From NCBI GenBank assembly GCA_902729315.2, contig LR746272.1:10224327-10288326 (forward strand): DNA of 64,000 nt. Reading direction: 5' to 3'. Source of the DNA: Spirodela intermedia. Lineage: Eukaryota > Streptophyta > Magnoliopsida > Alismatales > Araceae. Shown one piece after another: positions 1 to 13,348 of the stretch. Positions within the stretch are counted from its first letter, which is position 1, and each line of letters starts with the position of its first letter. The position numbers and the translations under genes are program-made. Under the pieces are notes generated by a model. It searched no databases. It saw only the letters and a list, made by a program, of their open reading frames with translations, and had not been told where the DNA came from.

Positions 1-159
1 GAAAGTGACTCACTTTTTAAAGAAATCGAGAGGCACTCGCAATTCTCTTTGAAGGACGACAGGGAAAATAAAGGGACGACAGGGAAAAAGTGTAAGGACA
101 GCAAATCCGATAGAGAGGTACGACGCCACACGATCCTCGATCTCATCAAGGATAGAGAA

Positions 160-427
160 CTAGGGTTCGGCTCTTATACCGATCGTCGTCGTGTCTTCCT
201 TTGCACCACTGAGCAGAGCCCCCCCAGATTTCAATTCACAGATTCAACAAGAGATAGGGTCGCAACTCACCGATTCAAGAAGGCAACCCAATTGCGGCCC
301 CTCTTATAAACTCTTCGAAGAGAATGTCGACCGGGAAAGGAGAGCCGGGAGAAGCGAAAGATCTGAGGAAGGAATTCGACAGCAAACAGGCCAAGGTTGG
401 CGAAACTAGGGCGAACCCTTTTATACC
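160..427 (-). promoter_or_regulatory. Probable promoter and 5' leader of a minus-strand gene leaving the left edge
   Basis: Read on the minus strand, this stretch has a strong TATA element (TATAAAAGG, + positions 416-427), a second at 301-311 (TTATAAGAG) and a third at 171-180. The third is followed by AACCCTAG (160-167), which resembles the plant telo-box found near transcription starts of translation-related genes. A GTGAGT-type splice donor near 270 could end a non-coding first exon. No convincing protein is seen between 1 and 926. A 14-base tandem repeat (GACGACAGGGAAAA) occurs at about 55-68 and 75-88. That a gene lies to the left is inference. Confidence 0.35.
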
Positions 428-926
428 CTCGCAGACCTCGCCACGTTCCGACAAAGAGTTATACCATAAACGGGCGACCGGTCTGGTGCTCCGCGGATTA
501 ATTGTGTCCTCCGTGGCCGTAGTCGACCCGTCTGGCCAGCACGTTCGGCGGACATTTACGCCTTTCCGAGGCATTTTTACCCCCAAATTATATCGTCAAA
601 ATAACCTGATTTTACAATCATATTGTGAACAGATGACAGTAATAAAATAAAATTTATTATATTTATTAATTTCATTTTTGTAAGGCTACTGCTGGAATAG
701 GATAATTAACAAGGCTTCTCTCTTCCCCGAGAAGACCATGTGATCATCTCCATGACATTCGAAAAGCCATCGTCAGCGAGTAGCTGCTGCGAGAAGAGGG
801 GGGATGATATTCGAATCATGAAAGAAGAGAAGATCTGGAAGAAATCACAGGAGGAAAAGCGATGATCTTGGCCACTGCGACTGTCCCCGCCTGGTATTTT
901 ACATCGACGCTTGGCCTTCTCGTCGG

Positions 927-1386
927 TCAGTCCAGTTCGAGGTTCTTCTCCACGACTCTCACTTCCCCCGCAGATCTCAGCAGCTCCGCCTGGAGCGGAC
1001 CCATCCTTGGCTCGTCAGAAACTGCAAAAGTCAACGCAGAGAGATGGGAAGGTGTGTCCTGGATCACCACCTGTTTGTCGGTCATTTCCACGGCGAAGCC
1101 GTCGACTATGGCCATGGAGAACCGCTTCCTGTAGGTGTTGAGTTTCAGGGCTCCAGAGAGCAACTTGTCGTGCTTCTTGGTGATATACGCCTCGAGTTCT
1201 TGTTGAGTTGAGCTGTCAGCATTGCAGAGAAGAGAGAGGGACGTCGTCTTGGTTAGATGGGAAGGGAAGAGAACGTCTGTGTGGGGGAGAAGAACAAGAA
1301 TTGACGAACCGATCCCGTCGTAGACGCTCATACTCGGGGTCGAAGTTCAGGAAGACGAAGTAGGGTACGGGCTTCTTGGGTTCCAT
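927..1386 (-). CDS. Small subtilisin-propeptide (inhibitor I9) domain protein
   Basis: Three exons: 1386-1310, 1212-1071 and 989-927, giving about 93 residues; introns of 97 and 81 bp are GT/AG. It is a free-standing I9 propeptide with the family hallmarks YFVFLNFDPEYERLR, AYITKKHDKLL, SMAIVDGFAVEMT and EVRVVEKN. In subtilases this domain folds the enzyme and blocks its active site; free-standing relatives such as Arabidopsis SPI-1 inhibit subtilases. No catalytic domain follows: a stop comes directly after VVEKNLELD, and nothing subtilase-like was seen nearby. The start is the first ATG after an in-frame TGA, and a TATA element (1467-1474) sits about 80 bp upstream. The second intron is a multiple of three and stop-free, so its retention would insert 27 residues between TDKQ and AELLRS. 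The family call is firm; target proteases are unknown. Confidence 0.8.
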
Positions 1387-1466
1387 TCCAGCCTGCTCGC
1401 TCTCTCAGGCTCCTTCGTCTTCCTCCGCTTCTCCTCTTCGTGGAATTTCAGAGACTGCTGCAGGCG

Positions 1467-1474
1467 CTATTTAT
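1467..1474 (-). promoter_or_regulatory. TATA box of the I9-domain gene
   Basis: ATAAATAG on the minus strand lies 80 bp before the ATG at 1386. A transcription start about 30 bp downstream would leave a leader of roughly 50 nt, which supports the chosen start codon. Confidence 0.5.
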
Positions 1475-1479
1475 GCTCG

Positions 1480-2931
1480 AGGACGAGGAAGAGTCCCCCA
1501 CATGAACTCGAACTCGTGCTTCAGGACTGCAGACGCCTCTCGGACTACATCTGCATTCATAATTGTATTGCAAAGATCCGAAGAAACTAACCTAACCCGG
1601 AATCTAGCCACCTTTATGGGTTGACTTCTGCGCCACTGTCGCTTCTATTTCTGGGGCTTCTGAGGCCAGCAGAAGCGTCCGAGATCGGTCGGTGTCTTAA
1701 AAATATGAAACAGCGGGCCGTGGGCATTGACTAAACTTCACCGGTATCCAGGCGAGCAGCGGCACATGATGAGGCGCACTGCCCCTTGCGGAGGCATCGA
1801 ATCCGGTCTCATGCACCGCCATGCCAGGCTCTGGCCGAGGACGTTGAAGTTCATCCCCGGAGGATGCCGAGAGACGTAGACCACACACAACGAATCTTAT
1901 CGGCATCTCCATCCTCCGAAAGCTCTTAGTACGAGCTGGAATGGCCGATCTTTCGGTGAATGTCTCTGCAACTCCGTCTGCCCTAAACTGCCGGCGGTAA
2001 AAGACCGTGCGATCAGAACGCTCCATTTTTTCTCCAAGTCCATCGAGTACTTGCGATATTTTGGCTTGGGACGCATTTTAGTTGGCAGTTTTCTGGAGAG
2101 CTGTCGCAGAAGTCAGCGACGACCCCGTTGGTCGTCGATCCATTTTTCTTTGACCAGAAGGACGATGCGCTGAACGCATTATTTGGGGGGGCTCCCATGA
2201 GAGGAGATTCTCGAGTCCCCTCCTTCTAAGTTGATGAAGACGGAAACCCGACACTGTAAACGGACGAAAGGCCGACACGCGTCTATATCACCTCTCACCC
2301 TCACATGCCGTTCGTCGCGATTATGCTCGAAGAAGTCGGGTTAGGCAGACCGGCGGGGTGCAGATCTAGCCGACAAATAAGAGAGATTTCAAGGTGTCCA
2401 AGTCAACGGCCATGAGTTTTATCTAATAAGGTGCGGAATAGATGTTTAACCGAACGGCACGATGTTGTTTATGTGAACTTTGATCAAACAGTTCATCAGT
2501 TGCTAAAATGGTAGCCTCAAGATTTGACTAAGGTGCTACCTGCCTGTGGGTGATACTTCCCTTTGTGGATCTTGCAACTATCAATGATAGTATGTCATAT
2601 GGCTGATCCATTTAGATTTCATAGTTTTCTAAAATAATGTGGTGTATTTTCCCCATATTATTCTCCTAAAACTGCATATTGGCGTGGTTGCTGAGGTTTT
2701 ATAACTAATTATGTGCCCAGTCTCGGACTAGAGTTGACGAGGCCAAAATCCTCTCTCACCCATTAACATCTCTACGCACAATAGTCAGCCACGCCCTATC
2801 CAAACACCAAAACATTCATCTTTGACCATCTTAAGTCAATATATAATAAGAGATTGCATTAGATAACATTCAAACCCAATAGATTGCATTAGATAACATT
2901 TTCAATATATAATAAGAGATGCCGTTGCCAA

Positions 2932-2972
<41 letters not shown>

Positions 2973-3627
2973 AGATATTGGCTCTCATAGGAGTGAGATT
3001 GGAAGACAAGTTTAGATCTTGGTATATCTAGAACATGTAACCCATGTAACCAAGTACGTTGGGCCACTACGTTTTTCTTCCAAGTTTAATTTTGAGAAGA
3101 AAAGTGGAAAAAGTCAAACATCATCGTCTCCACCTTCAGACTACACGTCGATAGTTCTACAATGATATGCCCATTCTCTCGTGAATAATGTGTCAGTAAA
3201 GTTAACGAATCGCGTTAAAATTGGTAGCAGAAAACTTTTTTTTTGGCCCATTTTTCAGTAGATATCATATAGTCAACTCTCTTTCAGAATTTTAACTGTT
3301 CGGAATAATTAGTAGCCTCACAGATATGCTGTGACCCGCAAAATAATCTTCATCCATTTTCTTTTAGTAGAGAAATTTGTTTGACTAAGTGCGTATGAGT
3401 ATAATATATTGTAAAATTCAAATAATTACATTATGTGGATTTTTTTCCGGAAACCAATATAATTTTTTGAGCATTTATAGAAACGGTCGCCTACGAATCC
3501 CATTATCTTCAGAAATTTCCATTTCCATTTTAATTTCTACAACAGGAAGTTAAATCCGCATCAAAAAATGAGATTTTTCTGAGAAATGGTGAAGCTCGAA
3601 AAAAGAGAAACAAGCAACAATGGCTCG
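1480..3627. other. Intergenic stretch, no recognisable gene
   Basis: The part at 1690-2280 is GC-richer and has open frames of 60-110 codons on the minus strand, but no family match or splice pattern was recognised. From 2450 it becomes AT-rich. A 22-base sequence beginning ATAGATTGCATTAG occurs around 2850 and again near 2879, flanked by copies of TATATAATAAGAGAT, a small nested repeat. An (AG)n tract lies at 2937-2969. Confidence 0.5.
2937..2969. repeat. (AG)n microsatellite
   Basis: About 16 uninterrupted AG units lie in AT-rich intergenic DNA. Confidence 0.95.
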
Positions 3628-4099
3628 CTACCAGGGACTATTTCCTCCGAGCCTTCCCCTCGCCCGTCGCTTCCTCCTCCCGGCGAACTCGTCGGAGTGC
3701 CTCATTATCCAGAACCTCTCTATCTCCTCCGGTTTCCGGTCGGCCAGTCTCCCTGCGATAAGGCCCCATCTGAAAGAGAAAAAGGCCGGGCCACCCTCCG
3801 TCAGATCCTTCAACACGCGCCGGTCGCCATACCCACCGGCACTGCTTTACCTGTCGCCGACGAGCCGGTGCATTCGGTACACGAGGTCCTCTTCTTGGTC
3901 GGTCAGGTCGACGAACTCCCACTCGGTACTGCTCACTTCTGCACACGCTCCTCAGACAAAGCCGTTTCGGATATTAAGGCTTGAAAAGATGGCGTGTATA
4001 TCGACCGGTTGAGCTCAGGGAAGAAGATGATGTTTCAGGTTAACCTTCTGCCTCGTTTGTGCAGATATCGCGATGCTTCCGGCGACGATTATCTTCCAT
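3628..4099 (-). CDS. R3-type single-repeat MYB (CPC/TRY/ETC family)
   Basis: Three exons: 4099-4045, 3938-3851 and 3769-3628 (55, 88 and 142 nt), giving 94 residues, the normal size for CAPRICE/TRIPTYCHON-type proteins. It starts MEDNRRRKHR. The single R3 repeat covers about residues 23-75 and includes EEDLVYRMHRLVGDRW and KPEEIERFWIMRH. The bHLH-binding signature [DE]Lx2[RK]x3Lx6Lx3R is complete (D-L-VY-R-MHR-L-VGDRWG-L-IAG-R). There is no activation domain. Members compete with R2R3-MYBs for bHLH partners and repress trichome or promote root-hair fate, acting in the nucleus and moving between cells. Both introns are GT/AG and the exon phases join correctly. The basic tail after the repeat (RRKRRARGR) is lineage-variable. 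Which paralogue it is (CPC, TRY or ETC) cannot be told by eye. Confidence 0.9.
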
Positions 4100-5165
4100 T
4101 GCTCTTCTGTGCTCATCCAAGAAGGAGCTAACTCGAGAGACTCACAGAGGGAGAGAGGAACGAGGAGAGCACGGAGGAAACCTATCCAAGAGAGCCACCA
4201 AACTCACCTCGACCCTTGTTTCATGCGGACGCCGCCGGTTCCACCCCCTCGTGAGGACTTCCACTGCGGCGTACCCCGTCCTTCGTCCGCACAACACTCT
4301 ACACCAAGGCAACAGCGGGCACCTTCTTCAAGGCCACTCCGAATGTCCCATGAAGGAAATTCACCGTCGTCTTCCCACGAACGCTTTCGTCCCTATCTGT
4401 CCTCTCTCTCTCTTTCTCGACTCTCCAACGTAGGGAGAGGGCGAGCTCGAAGACAAGATCATGTAATCTAGGGACGGTGTGTTCCGAGATGAAAACGAGA
4501 AGGAAGGTCACGGGAGCTGGTTTCTGAGGACGTAGATAGATGCCAGTGAGCATTGAAGGGCAGCTCCCGGAGAGCTGTCCTCTTGGGACTGTGACAAGGC
4601 TGTCGTCTCCGGCCGGACTTTACAGTACCGCCGACCCTAGAAACAGTATTTCCATGCCTCTCCGGTGAACGGCGTGCACACGAGCCCTGACAAGTTCAGA
4701 AAGACCCATGTGCCCAGCAAATTTTGCGCCACTGCACTGGTTCTCTTCACTGCACGCAAAACCGGGCAAGATGAGACGAGAGTCAAGTTCTTGCACAGTT
4801 CAGGTACTAATAACGATGCACCTGGGTTATTAAATTCCGTTTTTGATACCATCTATGTAAAGCATAAGAATTATTTGATTTTTATTGTTATTGGTAAATC
4901 AGATGAATAATTATAAATAACTCTGTTTTTTCAGCTAGAGTCCCATTCTTGTCTAACTAAATAAACAAAATCTAATTTAATGCGAAAATTTTAAATTAAT
5001 CTCTTAAATCTGTTACTCTCTCTCTCTCGCACTAACTCACCCTCCCCCCATCCGTACGCTACGGTGGGCACTAATGACGTCATCCATATTTACACGTCCA
5101 TTGGAATAATCTCTCCCCTCTCCCTCTGTCAGCATGCATGGAGATGGGCCCTAAATGACACGGAG

Positions 5166-5168
<3 letters not shown>

Positions 5169-5198
<30 letters not shown>
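5169..5198. repeat. (AG)n microsatellite
   Basis: About 15 AG units. Confidence 0.95.
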
Positions 5199-5203
<5 letters not shown>

Positions 5204-5561
5204 TCCGCGTTGATAGACCAAACAAGAGCCGTTTTGTGAGGAACCGGAGCCGTTTCTTTCTCATCCCTGTTAGTTGGCAAGGGGACGATGGAACAAGATA
5301 TTATCGATGGACCGGCCGAAGAGAGTTAGAGAAAAAGTGCGAATGACCCTACACCATCTTGTGCCGGATAAACAAAGGCGGTTGGGCTCTTTCTCTCCGA
5401 TTGGGTCTGTCTCCACCAAATTGGGGGAATGGAGGGAGTTAGAGAGAGACAGAGAGTAGACGTTTTCTTAGTGGGCGTCACATGGAGAAATATGGACGGC
5501 CCCCACAGCCAACCAGTGGAATTGAGGAAGACGTCGTAGACTTAACTATGCATATATATAC

Positions 5562-5565
<4 letters not shown>

Positions 5566-5657
<92 letters not shown>
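5566..5657. repeat. Long (GA)n microsatellite
   Basis: About 46 uninterrupted GA units preceded by a short AT-rich CATATATATACATATA run; it is the longest simple repeat in the window. Length is likely to vary between individuals. Confidence 0.97.
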
Positions 5658-5659
<2 letters not shown>

Positions 5660-5976
5660 ATTTATATGTATCATGAAAATGGCTGATAAATAAACCTCAT
5701 CAGACTGAATGACGACAAATTTTACGGTAGTTTTCAGACATCTAATAGACCAATCAAGAACCTAATTACTCTGATTTGGAGATGACTCAAACCCAATAAG
5801 CAGATTTAAATTTAGACGTGATTATGCCGTTTAGCAGTGTACCAGCACCGGAGGAGAAATGACTGATCAATCGAATAACCCATAGTTTTCTGGCTAATTC
5901 ACCATTAACGGAGGTGCCAACAGAGTGCAGACAAGAGAAGGGGGGGAGGGGACAGGAGAAGGACGTCTTCCAGCTC

Positions 5977-8900
5977 TCACCCCTGAGCACTTGCCTGCTG
6001 TGAAGTCTCAGTGCAGTCAAAGACTGCCTGCTCATGCCAGACGCCATTTAAGTTGGACTGCCACAGTCTGACCGTGCTGTCACCTCCGGTGGACGCCAAC
6101 GTCATACCGCTCACGTCCCACTCCAACTGCCACACCTAGCAGCGAGAAGAGAGAGAGAGAGGACCCAGAGGGCCCCTCCCCCCCACCATTCGATCAGAAG
6201 ATGCTCCCGTCACGAAATCGAAGGAGAGTAGCTATGAACCTTAGAAATATGCATCACAGATTTGATGGCATGGGCTATGATAATCATAAGTAGACCGCCT
6301 CAGCCAATTGCACCAAAATATAAATACGAGATTAAAACATGAATAATGCTCTTCAATAAGATATACCTCGCAGTCATGGCCAGAGAGCAAGGCTACTTTC
6401 TCCGTAGAAAGTCTCCCATCGGACTCTGGGGTCAAACCCAGGTGCCATATAGCAATCCCTTTACAGGTTGCAACGGCTATAAGCTCATAGGGCCTGCACA
6501 TTAGGAAAATAGGATAATCTGCAAAGGCATTTAACAAATATAGTATTATGATTTACTGGGTAGCACGATTTAATCAATAATAGTTGACAGAGGACGCGAG
6601 GAAATAAAAACAGGCTCATCAGTCGTACATACAGATGATTTATGACAGTACATTGCCTGGTTTTACTCGAGGTCAAAGAGTTGACTTTCATTTACCACAG
6701 TGAGCTGGTGTAAAAAGGGAGGATTTTACCTCCCGATATTAGGGGCCCATGCAACCGCATGTACCCTGTCGCCCTTGTCTCCAGGCAATGCCAACTCAGC
6801 AACTGGCAGCCAACGTTGATGAACTTCTTCAAACTCCCAAATCTATCAGTGTGCATTTATCAGGAGACAGTAGATAACATCAGATGACAATGATGACTCG
6901 CATAGCATTCAATGAGATTTGCAGAAAGAGGTCTAGTCCTGTCATTCATCCGTTTCTATGCATTAATCATAGGCTGTCTATCTTTTCACCGCTGGAAGAG
7001 TTCAGAGATGCATGTAAGAAGACAAAAGACCGTTAAGTTGCCCAAATCTTAGCATCTTCACATTGTCTAAACTTAGGGACATATCGGAAGAAAGATGGAA
7101 TACACCATCAAACTGACTGAGCGATGAAAAAACAAAGCAGCCCCAGGGGAGCAGATATTCTCTTCAACAGAGAAACTTCGCTACGGCACCAGCTCTTAAC
7201 GAGAAAAACCAACTTTGGCCACATGGAATAGTTACCTGATGTTCACATAGATAATTTTCCTTGAGAAAAGTGTGGGAGGAAGCACCATTTCAGTTAGCGC
7301 TAAAACCAATGGACTAAATGTTGTTGTATTCCTAATATTTAGCGAATTTAAATGTTCAAGGAACGTGTTCAAACATCCAGGCTGTAAAATTTATTTCAAA
7401 GTTCAAGAACTTCTTCCAGATTATGAGTGAAATGAATGCTTCAATTCTTCACTTTTTTCATCTTTTTCCACGACCTTTCGGGGACAGACTCAAATTCATT
7501 TAGAATACCAAAAAGGAATGACATGACGGTCATAAATTCATTCATAAATAGTTTAAGAGGCAGACTGGCACACAAAATGATAAGCCAATAGGAAAAATCA
7601 TTGATATGCTCAATAAAAAACGAACCCGAACAGGTCAGCTAAAGCCTAACAAAAGCACAGACTAGCATATCCACCAATGCCCATGCTAGACAGATGTAGT
7701 CAACGTCTGCAAAGAACAGTGTGAAGACAAACAAAAGGAAGAATTGGCACCACAGCTTGTTCTGAAATGGAAGACAGAAATCGCAAATACCTTCTCAAAA
7801 AAATGAGAACAAAAAATGAAAAACTACATACTAATGAATGCCAGAACTACAAGCACACCTTTGGAGAATTGAATTGGGGAGAATCAGCACTAAAGGCCAC
7901 AACAAAGCTCAATTGCTGGTTGTCTCCCCTCCTTGGACTCCACGCAATTGATGCAGAAATAGAAGTTGGCTTCCCGAATTTAGATACTGAATCAGTCACA
8001 TTTTGAAACTCTGCCTGGAGGATGAAGAATCCGACATCAGACAGACATACACAGCCAGAAACAAAAAGGAACATATAGCTGAGAAGAGTATATAATGTAA
8101 AGAGAGATCGTTCACTCTCAGGAAAAAAATTGTCTTTCTCACGTCCTCTTTAAGACAAACACCTATTGCCAGGCAGTACTGTAGCTTCCCAGTTGTCAAC
8201 TAGCTGTAGCTCAGAATCAGGCAAATTCTTAAAAAGGCAGGCGCATAGAGCAACAAGTTGTTTGGGCATCAAATTGGAAGTCAGCACTATCTCCGAGGTA
8301 TTTGGACCATCGAATCCTACCCAGGAACACAAGGCGACAGGGTAGGTTGGGCCAAAGATGACGAGACTCCCATACTTTTAGACTCTATCAGAAGTGGAAA
8401 ATGAAAGAAAATGCAATCATACAAGTGAGACAAATTTCAGTTAATAGGATCTACATTTCGATGAGAACACCCTTATTCAATACAAATGGAGGATTCTGAA
8501 ATCAAGTATTGGATACAGATGCAAACGTCATTCATTGCCAAAAGTATTAACTAGCATACTGAGCAGGTATGCCTCTGACAACAAATTTAACATGGAAAGA
8601 TTGAATTCTATATTTTCCGACTGGTCCCAGGCCCACTGGGTGAGATGTACTGCAGTTTCAGTCGCACAGGGTAGCGCTAAGATCCATGAACGCTCGAATC
8701 TCATGACATTTGGATTGACATGATACATTAATGTAGACACACAAACTGGCAAGATTTCAATCGAACGAACAAGGACAATAAAATGAGAAAAAACCTGAAG
8801 TTGCCAATTCTTTAGTTCAAGAGGATCCAGAAGTTCATAAACCTTTACAATGCCATCCAAACATGCTGCAACCTTGAAACCAGACCAGACGGTTAGTCAC

Positions 8901-11900
8901 TAGAAACTGACAAAAATAAACGAAGGGCAGACATGGGTAATTAATAATTTCAGAGTCCAACAAACAAATAAAAAGTCTCAGTACGCAAATGTCGTGTGTG
9001 ATGGACGTTGATGACATCTTCAAGTACATCATCTAAAAGGTATGATCTATACGACGAAAAGAGAAAGCAGCTTACAATAGTGATCACACCCACTCAAAAA
9101 TAAATGATTGGTCGCATGATCTACATGATAAACGTAGATACTTCCAACATCCCCTAGTTGTCATGAAACACTTTAAAACAGTAGAATTTCACCTCTGCAA
9201 CATTGATTTTCGTGGCACTTACTATGAAAAGCACCCGAGCATATTATGGTTAGTCATCCACATTTTTAATGTATGAAAGGTGCCTAACCCGTACTGACTG
9301 TTATAAAACATAAGAGGTTACCAGTTACATATGCGTGTCTAGCCATGTCATCTACATGGCTCCAGAAGAGCTGGGAAACAAATATTTCTAATTGAATCTA
9401 AGCATTGATATGCTCAAAATGTAGCTTATCAACCACAACGACGGAATCATGAAGCATGATAACTTTTCATCATCAGAGAGTCTACCAAAAAGAACAGCAA
9501 TTTTTTCCTTCATAACAGAGCATAAACGCATAAACAATAGATGACACTCTTGCTCTACAAAAGACAAGGGATTTTTTGAACTACATGTTCCGAAAACCAA
9601 ACTTTTCGTGAAGGTTGAGAATGCAACAGAAGGCGATCCTCGTCACCCACCCTACACGCTTTCATTTTTGAAAATATACCTTTTACATTTCTCCCTTTTG
9701 GATAGATCTTCCTCATCCCACTTCATCACCTCTGATTTGATAATGTCTTTACAGAGAGGAATCGCAAAAATTGGTACAGCGCATCCAACAAATAGATATA
9801 TGAAAAATAAATGAAAAAAATAGCGTCTTTGTTTGGGACTACTAGAATTAGCCCCAAAATTATATATTTCAAATGTTATAATAACTTTAATAAAAATGGA
9901 TGAATTAATAATTCAGTGGCAGCAAGTCATTGTACTTACTAATTTTAAGCTTGTCAAGCCAACCCCGAACTGGATATCAAGCACTTGACTTCTGTTGCTC
10001 TCAAAAATATTACAAAGCTTCCAAATGGGAGATTCAGTATCTAACGTTAGAGAAAGAAGAGTCGAATTACTTTTCAGAACAAACATGAGTTGAATAAAAC
10101 TTAAAATCTGTTGGAAAACAGAAAACATAACGCCATTACAAAAGCAATGATCATCTCTTAAAGGAAGTCATAATAGATGGCCAATAATTTCTGAGAACCA
10201 GTAGTTACAGAAGATTATATGAACTCACTACAACGTCGACAAATGGTGACCTATATCCAAAACAGAATGCTTCAATGCTGTCACCAATCTTAGCATTTGT
10301 TCCTAACAACTTTTAGCATGCAGTTTACAGCTTATGCTGTCGTTCATAGCATTTTTTATCTTCATCAATTTTTTATCTGGTTTCTTCCGCCGGCATCATT
10401 GGGACTTAGAGCTGAACTTTGGCAGACAGGCTGTTCCTTTTGAAACACAGAAGATACCACTGGGGAATATGGGATGCCTGGAAATCTATGCAAATTGACA
10501 CGGAAAAGTGAACTACCACACATTTATTTTATCTTCCTTCTCGAGCCATTTAGCTGTTTCTCTGATACATAGATCAGGTATGATGGGATAGGGCCAGGAC
10601 ATTTGAGTATAGCTACCACAGGATAAGTTTTGAGCCATCTGGACCTGGGTCAGAATCTAAGCTTTGATGCATAGATTTCTACATCTCCATGCGTTTCCTA
10701 AAAAAAATAAGATTAACCTCCATACAAAGGCATTACAAGAGGACAGCCCAGAAGTCACAGCCGATTGCACAGAGAATGCAAAAAATAACCGACTTAAGAG
10801 GTTAATTTTTCGGAAGAGTCACATGGCAGTCACCATAACCATGTGCAACTCGTAGGTTCACAGTCAGAGAGTTCAATAAAATTAGCAAATATTCTGAGGT
10901 AACTACAAGCACTGCTCACTGGGAAAGGTGTAAGTGTCTTGGAGATAATTTTTCCAGATTTCTCCATGATTTTTCACCTGGAAAGATATCTATTCTATCA
11001 CATAAACGGCATTACCACTTGTCTACGTTTCATATATCCTAATTATTACTAATCAAAATAGCAGGCGCCTGTTTTAGTAACAAATGAAATGCCATAGCTC
11101 AGATTTGGAAAAGGTAAGACCTTGAGTTTCCTCCCACAAGGAAATTGTGCCATCTAGACAAATACAAGCAATCGCATCACCATATTCTGGAGGAACCCAG
11201 ATGACGTTCTTAATCCTGTTTTCGTGTGCCTGAATGAATTCCAAATATTAGTGTACATAGGTAACCAATACAAAAACAATAGGAGGAAAAAAATAACAAG
11301 TTGAATAGTCTTCATGTTCCTTGAAAGATAAACATAACAAGCTTCTCCCAAATAAACAATTCTTTCTTTAATGGATTCGTGAAACTCCCATCCTTGGTCA
11401 ATTTCAAAAGACATTTAGTGGATGATATTCAACTACCGGGAATATGCAAATTGTTCTCAGAAATTTTAAAACTGAATTAATGAAACCCTAATTTAAATTT
11501 CCATCAACATCGCCCAAATTAAGATCGATGGCCCTTGGAAAAATCTTAAAGATCATAGATTTGAAACATGGATAGATATTATTCCTCGACTGCTGTAACA
11601 ATAAATCAACTAAAAAAATCATGAAAGAAGAAACCTAAAAGTGAAAGCCGCACTGCACACAAGTGGAAAACAAGTTTGCATCCACAGGGGTTTCTGTAGA
11701 TAACTTCAAAGCCGGATCAGTTTTTAATTTTTCCTGCGTTTCCCAACAGAGATTTGCCAAAGAAACATAGAATAATGTGACTTTATGATGAATCGTGTAG
11801 AGTTAAGTTGGATGCATGAATCAACTAACTTGATTCTCAGTGAGCACAACTAATCACTGGAGAGAAATTCAGAATGCACTATGTGCTCTATCGACGATGT

Positions 11901-13312
11901 GTACATAATTGGTCATACATGGCTCCCTTTAAATATGGAAAAAAAGATGCAAGAACTGAGAAGATGTAAAGGGTTTTACTGGTGCAGGAAAATGAACAAA
12001 TCAATCAATGAAACGACAGAACCCCTGAAAGGGGATGTGATACATCCATATTTCGGGCATGGACCCATTTACTTTTCAAATTTCACTTAGTTGCGCAAAA
12101 GAGAGTCGACAAACTCATTACTGGTAATGCGTTATGATATCTAGTAAGTAAATTATTTTGTCCCTCAGTATTTCTTTTCTTTTCCAAATAACCGAATACA
12201 TTGCTTGATTTGAAAAAAAAAAATGCATATCACGTACGTTCATCCCCAATCAATCAATCAATCGTCGAGTGCATTTCCCCTAGAGACACTATTATGCATG
12301 TTAACAAGGGCAGTAGAAACAGAAGCGCAAGCTCTACACTCAGACCCATACAAGTCACACGAAGTCTCTGCATAAGAAAAGTTGGCAACCGTGACTGGCT
12401 AGCAGTAGACTGTCCAGAAGGTGATTCAGAATATGGGGCTGTGATAAAGACTAAATATGATACAGGGGAGACTTTCAGCAACAAGGCAATGCACTTCCTG
12501 TAACGAAAAGGATCCGATCCACACCACAGTGTTTACAGCAGCTGGGTAAAGACCACTACTTTGAGAGAAGACATGAACATTGAATGACGCCACATTAGTA
12601 ACATGAAGACAATCAGTGAGGGCTCCTTTATATGTAAAAGCAACGAGCCAAAATCATTCCATAAGCAGTAACTTTAGCTTTCTATCTTCTTTCTCCCAAC
12701 GTCAAAATGTATTCCAATGTTTGAGATTTTCTAGAAACAATCAATGGTTCGAATGCCTGACAAAATTTTGCTATTGCCTACCTGTGAGAGATTAACCCTT
12801 TAATGGTCAGTGAGAGAATACCTGGCCAAAAGGACCAAGGCCAGGAAATAGTGCTATTTATCCAATCATACTGAATGTTACACTTAATTAATTGTGATAT
12901 ATCAAAGGAAGATTTCAGAGAGGATAATGAGGGGATTCTTTATCAATTCGTATATTTATTGAAAGAAGGTTAAATTCTCCACACGTCTATGCCCACATTT
13001 GTGGGTAAATGAAGGTGATCCATGTTACGTCCCCCACGTTTTCTGGCCACTCGAGACCGAAGTGAGACTTGCAACCATTTCAATGGCAGCATAAAACTGA
13101 GATGAATGCTGAAAACACCCCACCGCCGATCAAATGTTGTTTGATGGACTATCACCAGAAGTTCAAGAACTCATCCGGACCCTCAGGCATAAATCAAAAA
13201 TGTTCCACAAAGAAGGGGCATGAACTAGCCATAGCTGATGCCTCCCGCTGCGAGTTCTCGAATTGCACTAGGAACGGCGAATATGATCACGTTGAGATAG
13301 ATAGTTAGATAG

Positions 13313-13348
<36 letters not shown>

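Larger units (their letters stand above)
4100..5976. other. Intergenic region with GA microsatellites
   Basis: This separates the 5' end of the R3-MYB gene from the 3' end of SEH1. No coding pattern was recognised; open frames here are short and low in complexity. It contains two (AG)n tracts and CT-rich patches, and must include the R3-MYB promoter and the SEH1 3' untranslated region, though no clear signals could be picked. Confidence 0.5.

Noticed and set aside
1697-2278. Minus-strand frames of 60-110 codons
   Set aside because: No recognised domain, and no pair of splice sites joins them sensibly.
5482-5676. Open frame over the long GA microsatellite
   Set aside because: It encodes an Arg-Glu repeat from simple sequence only.
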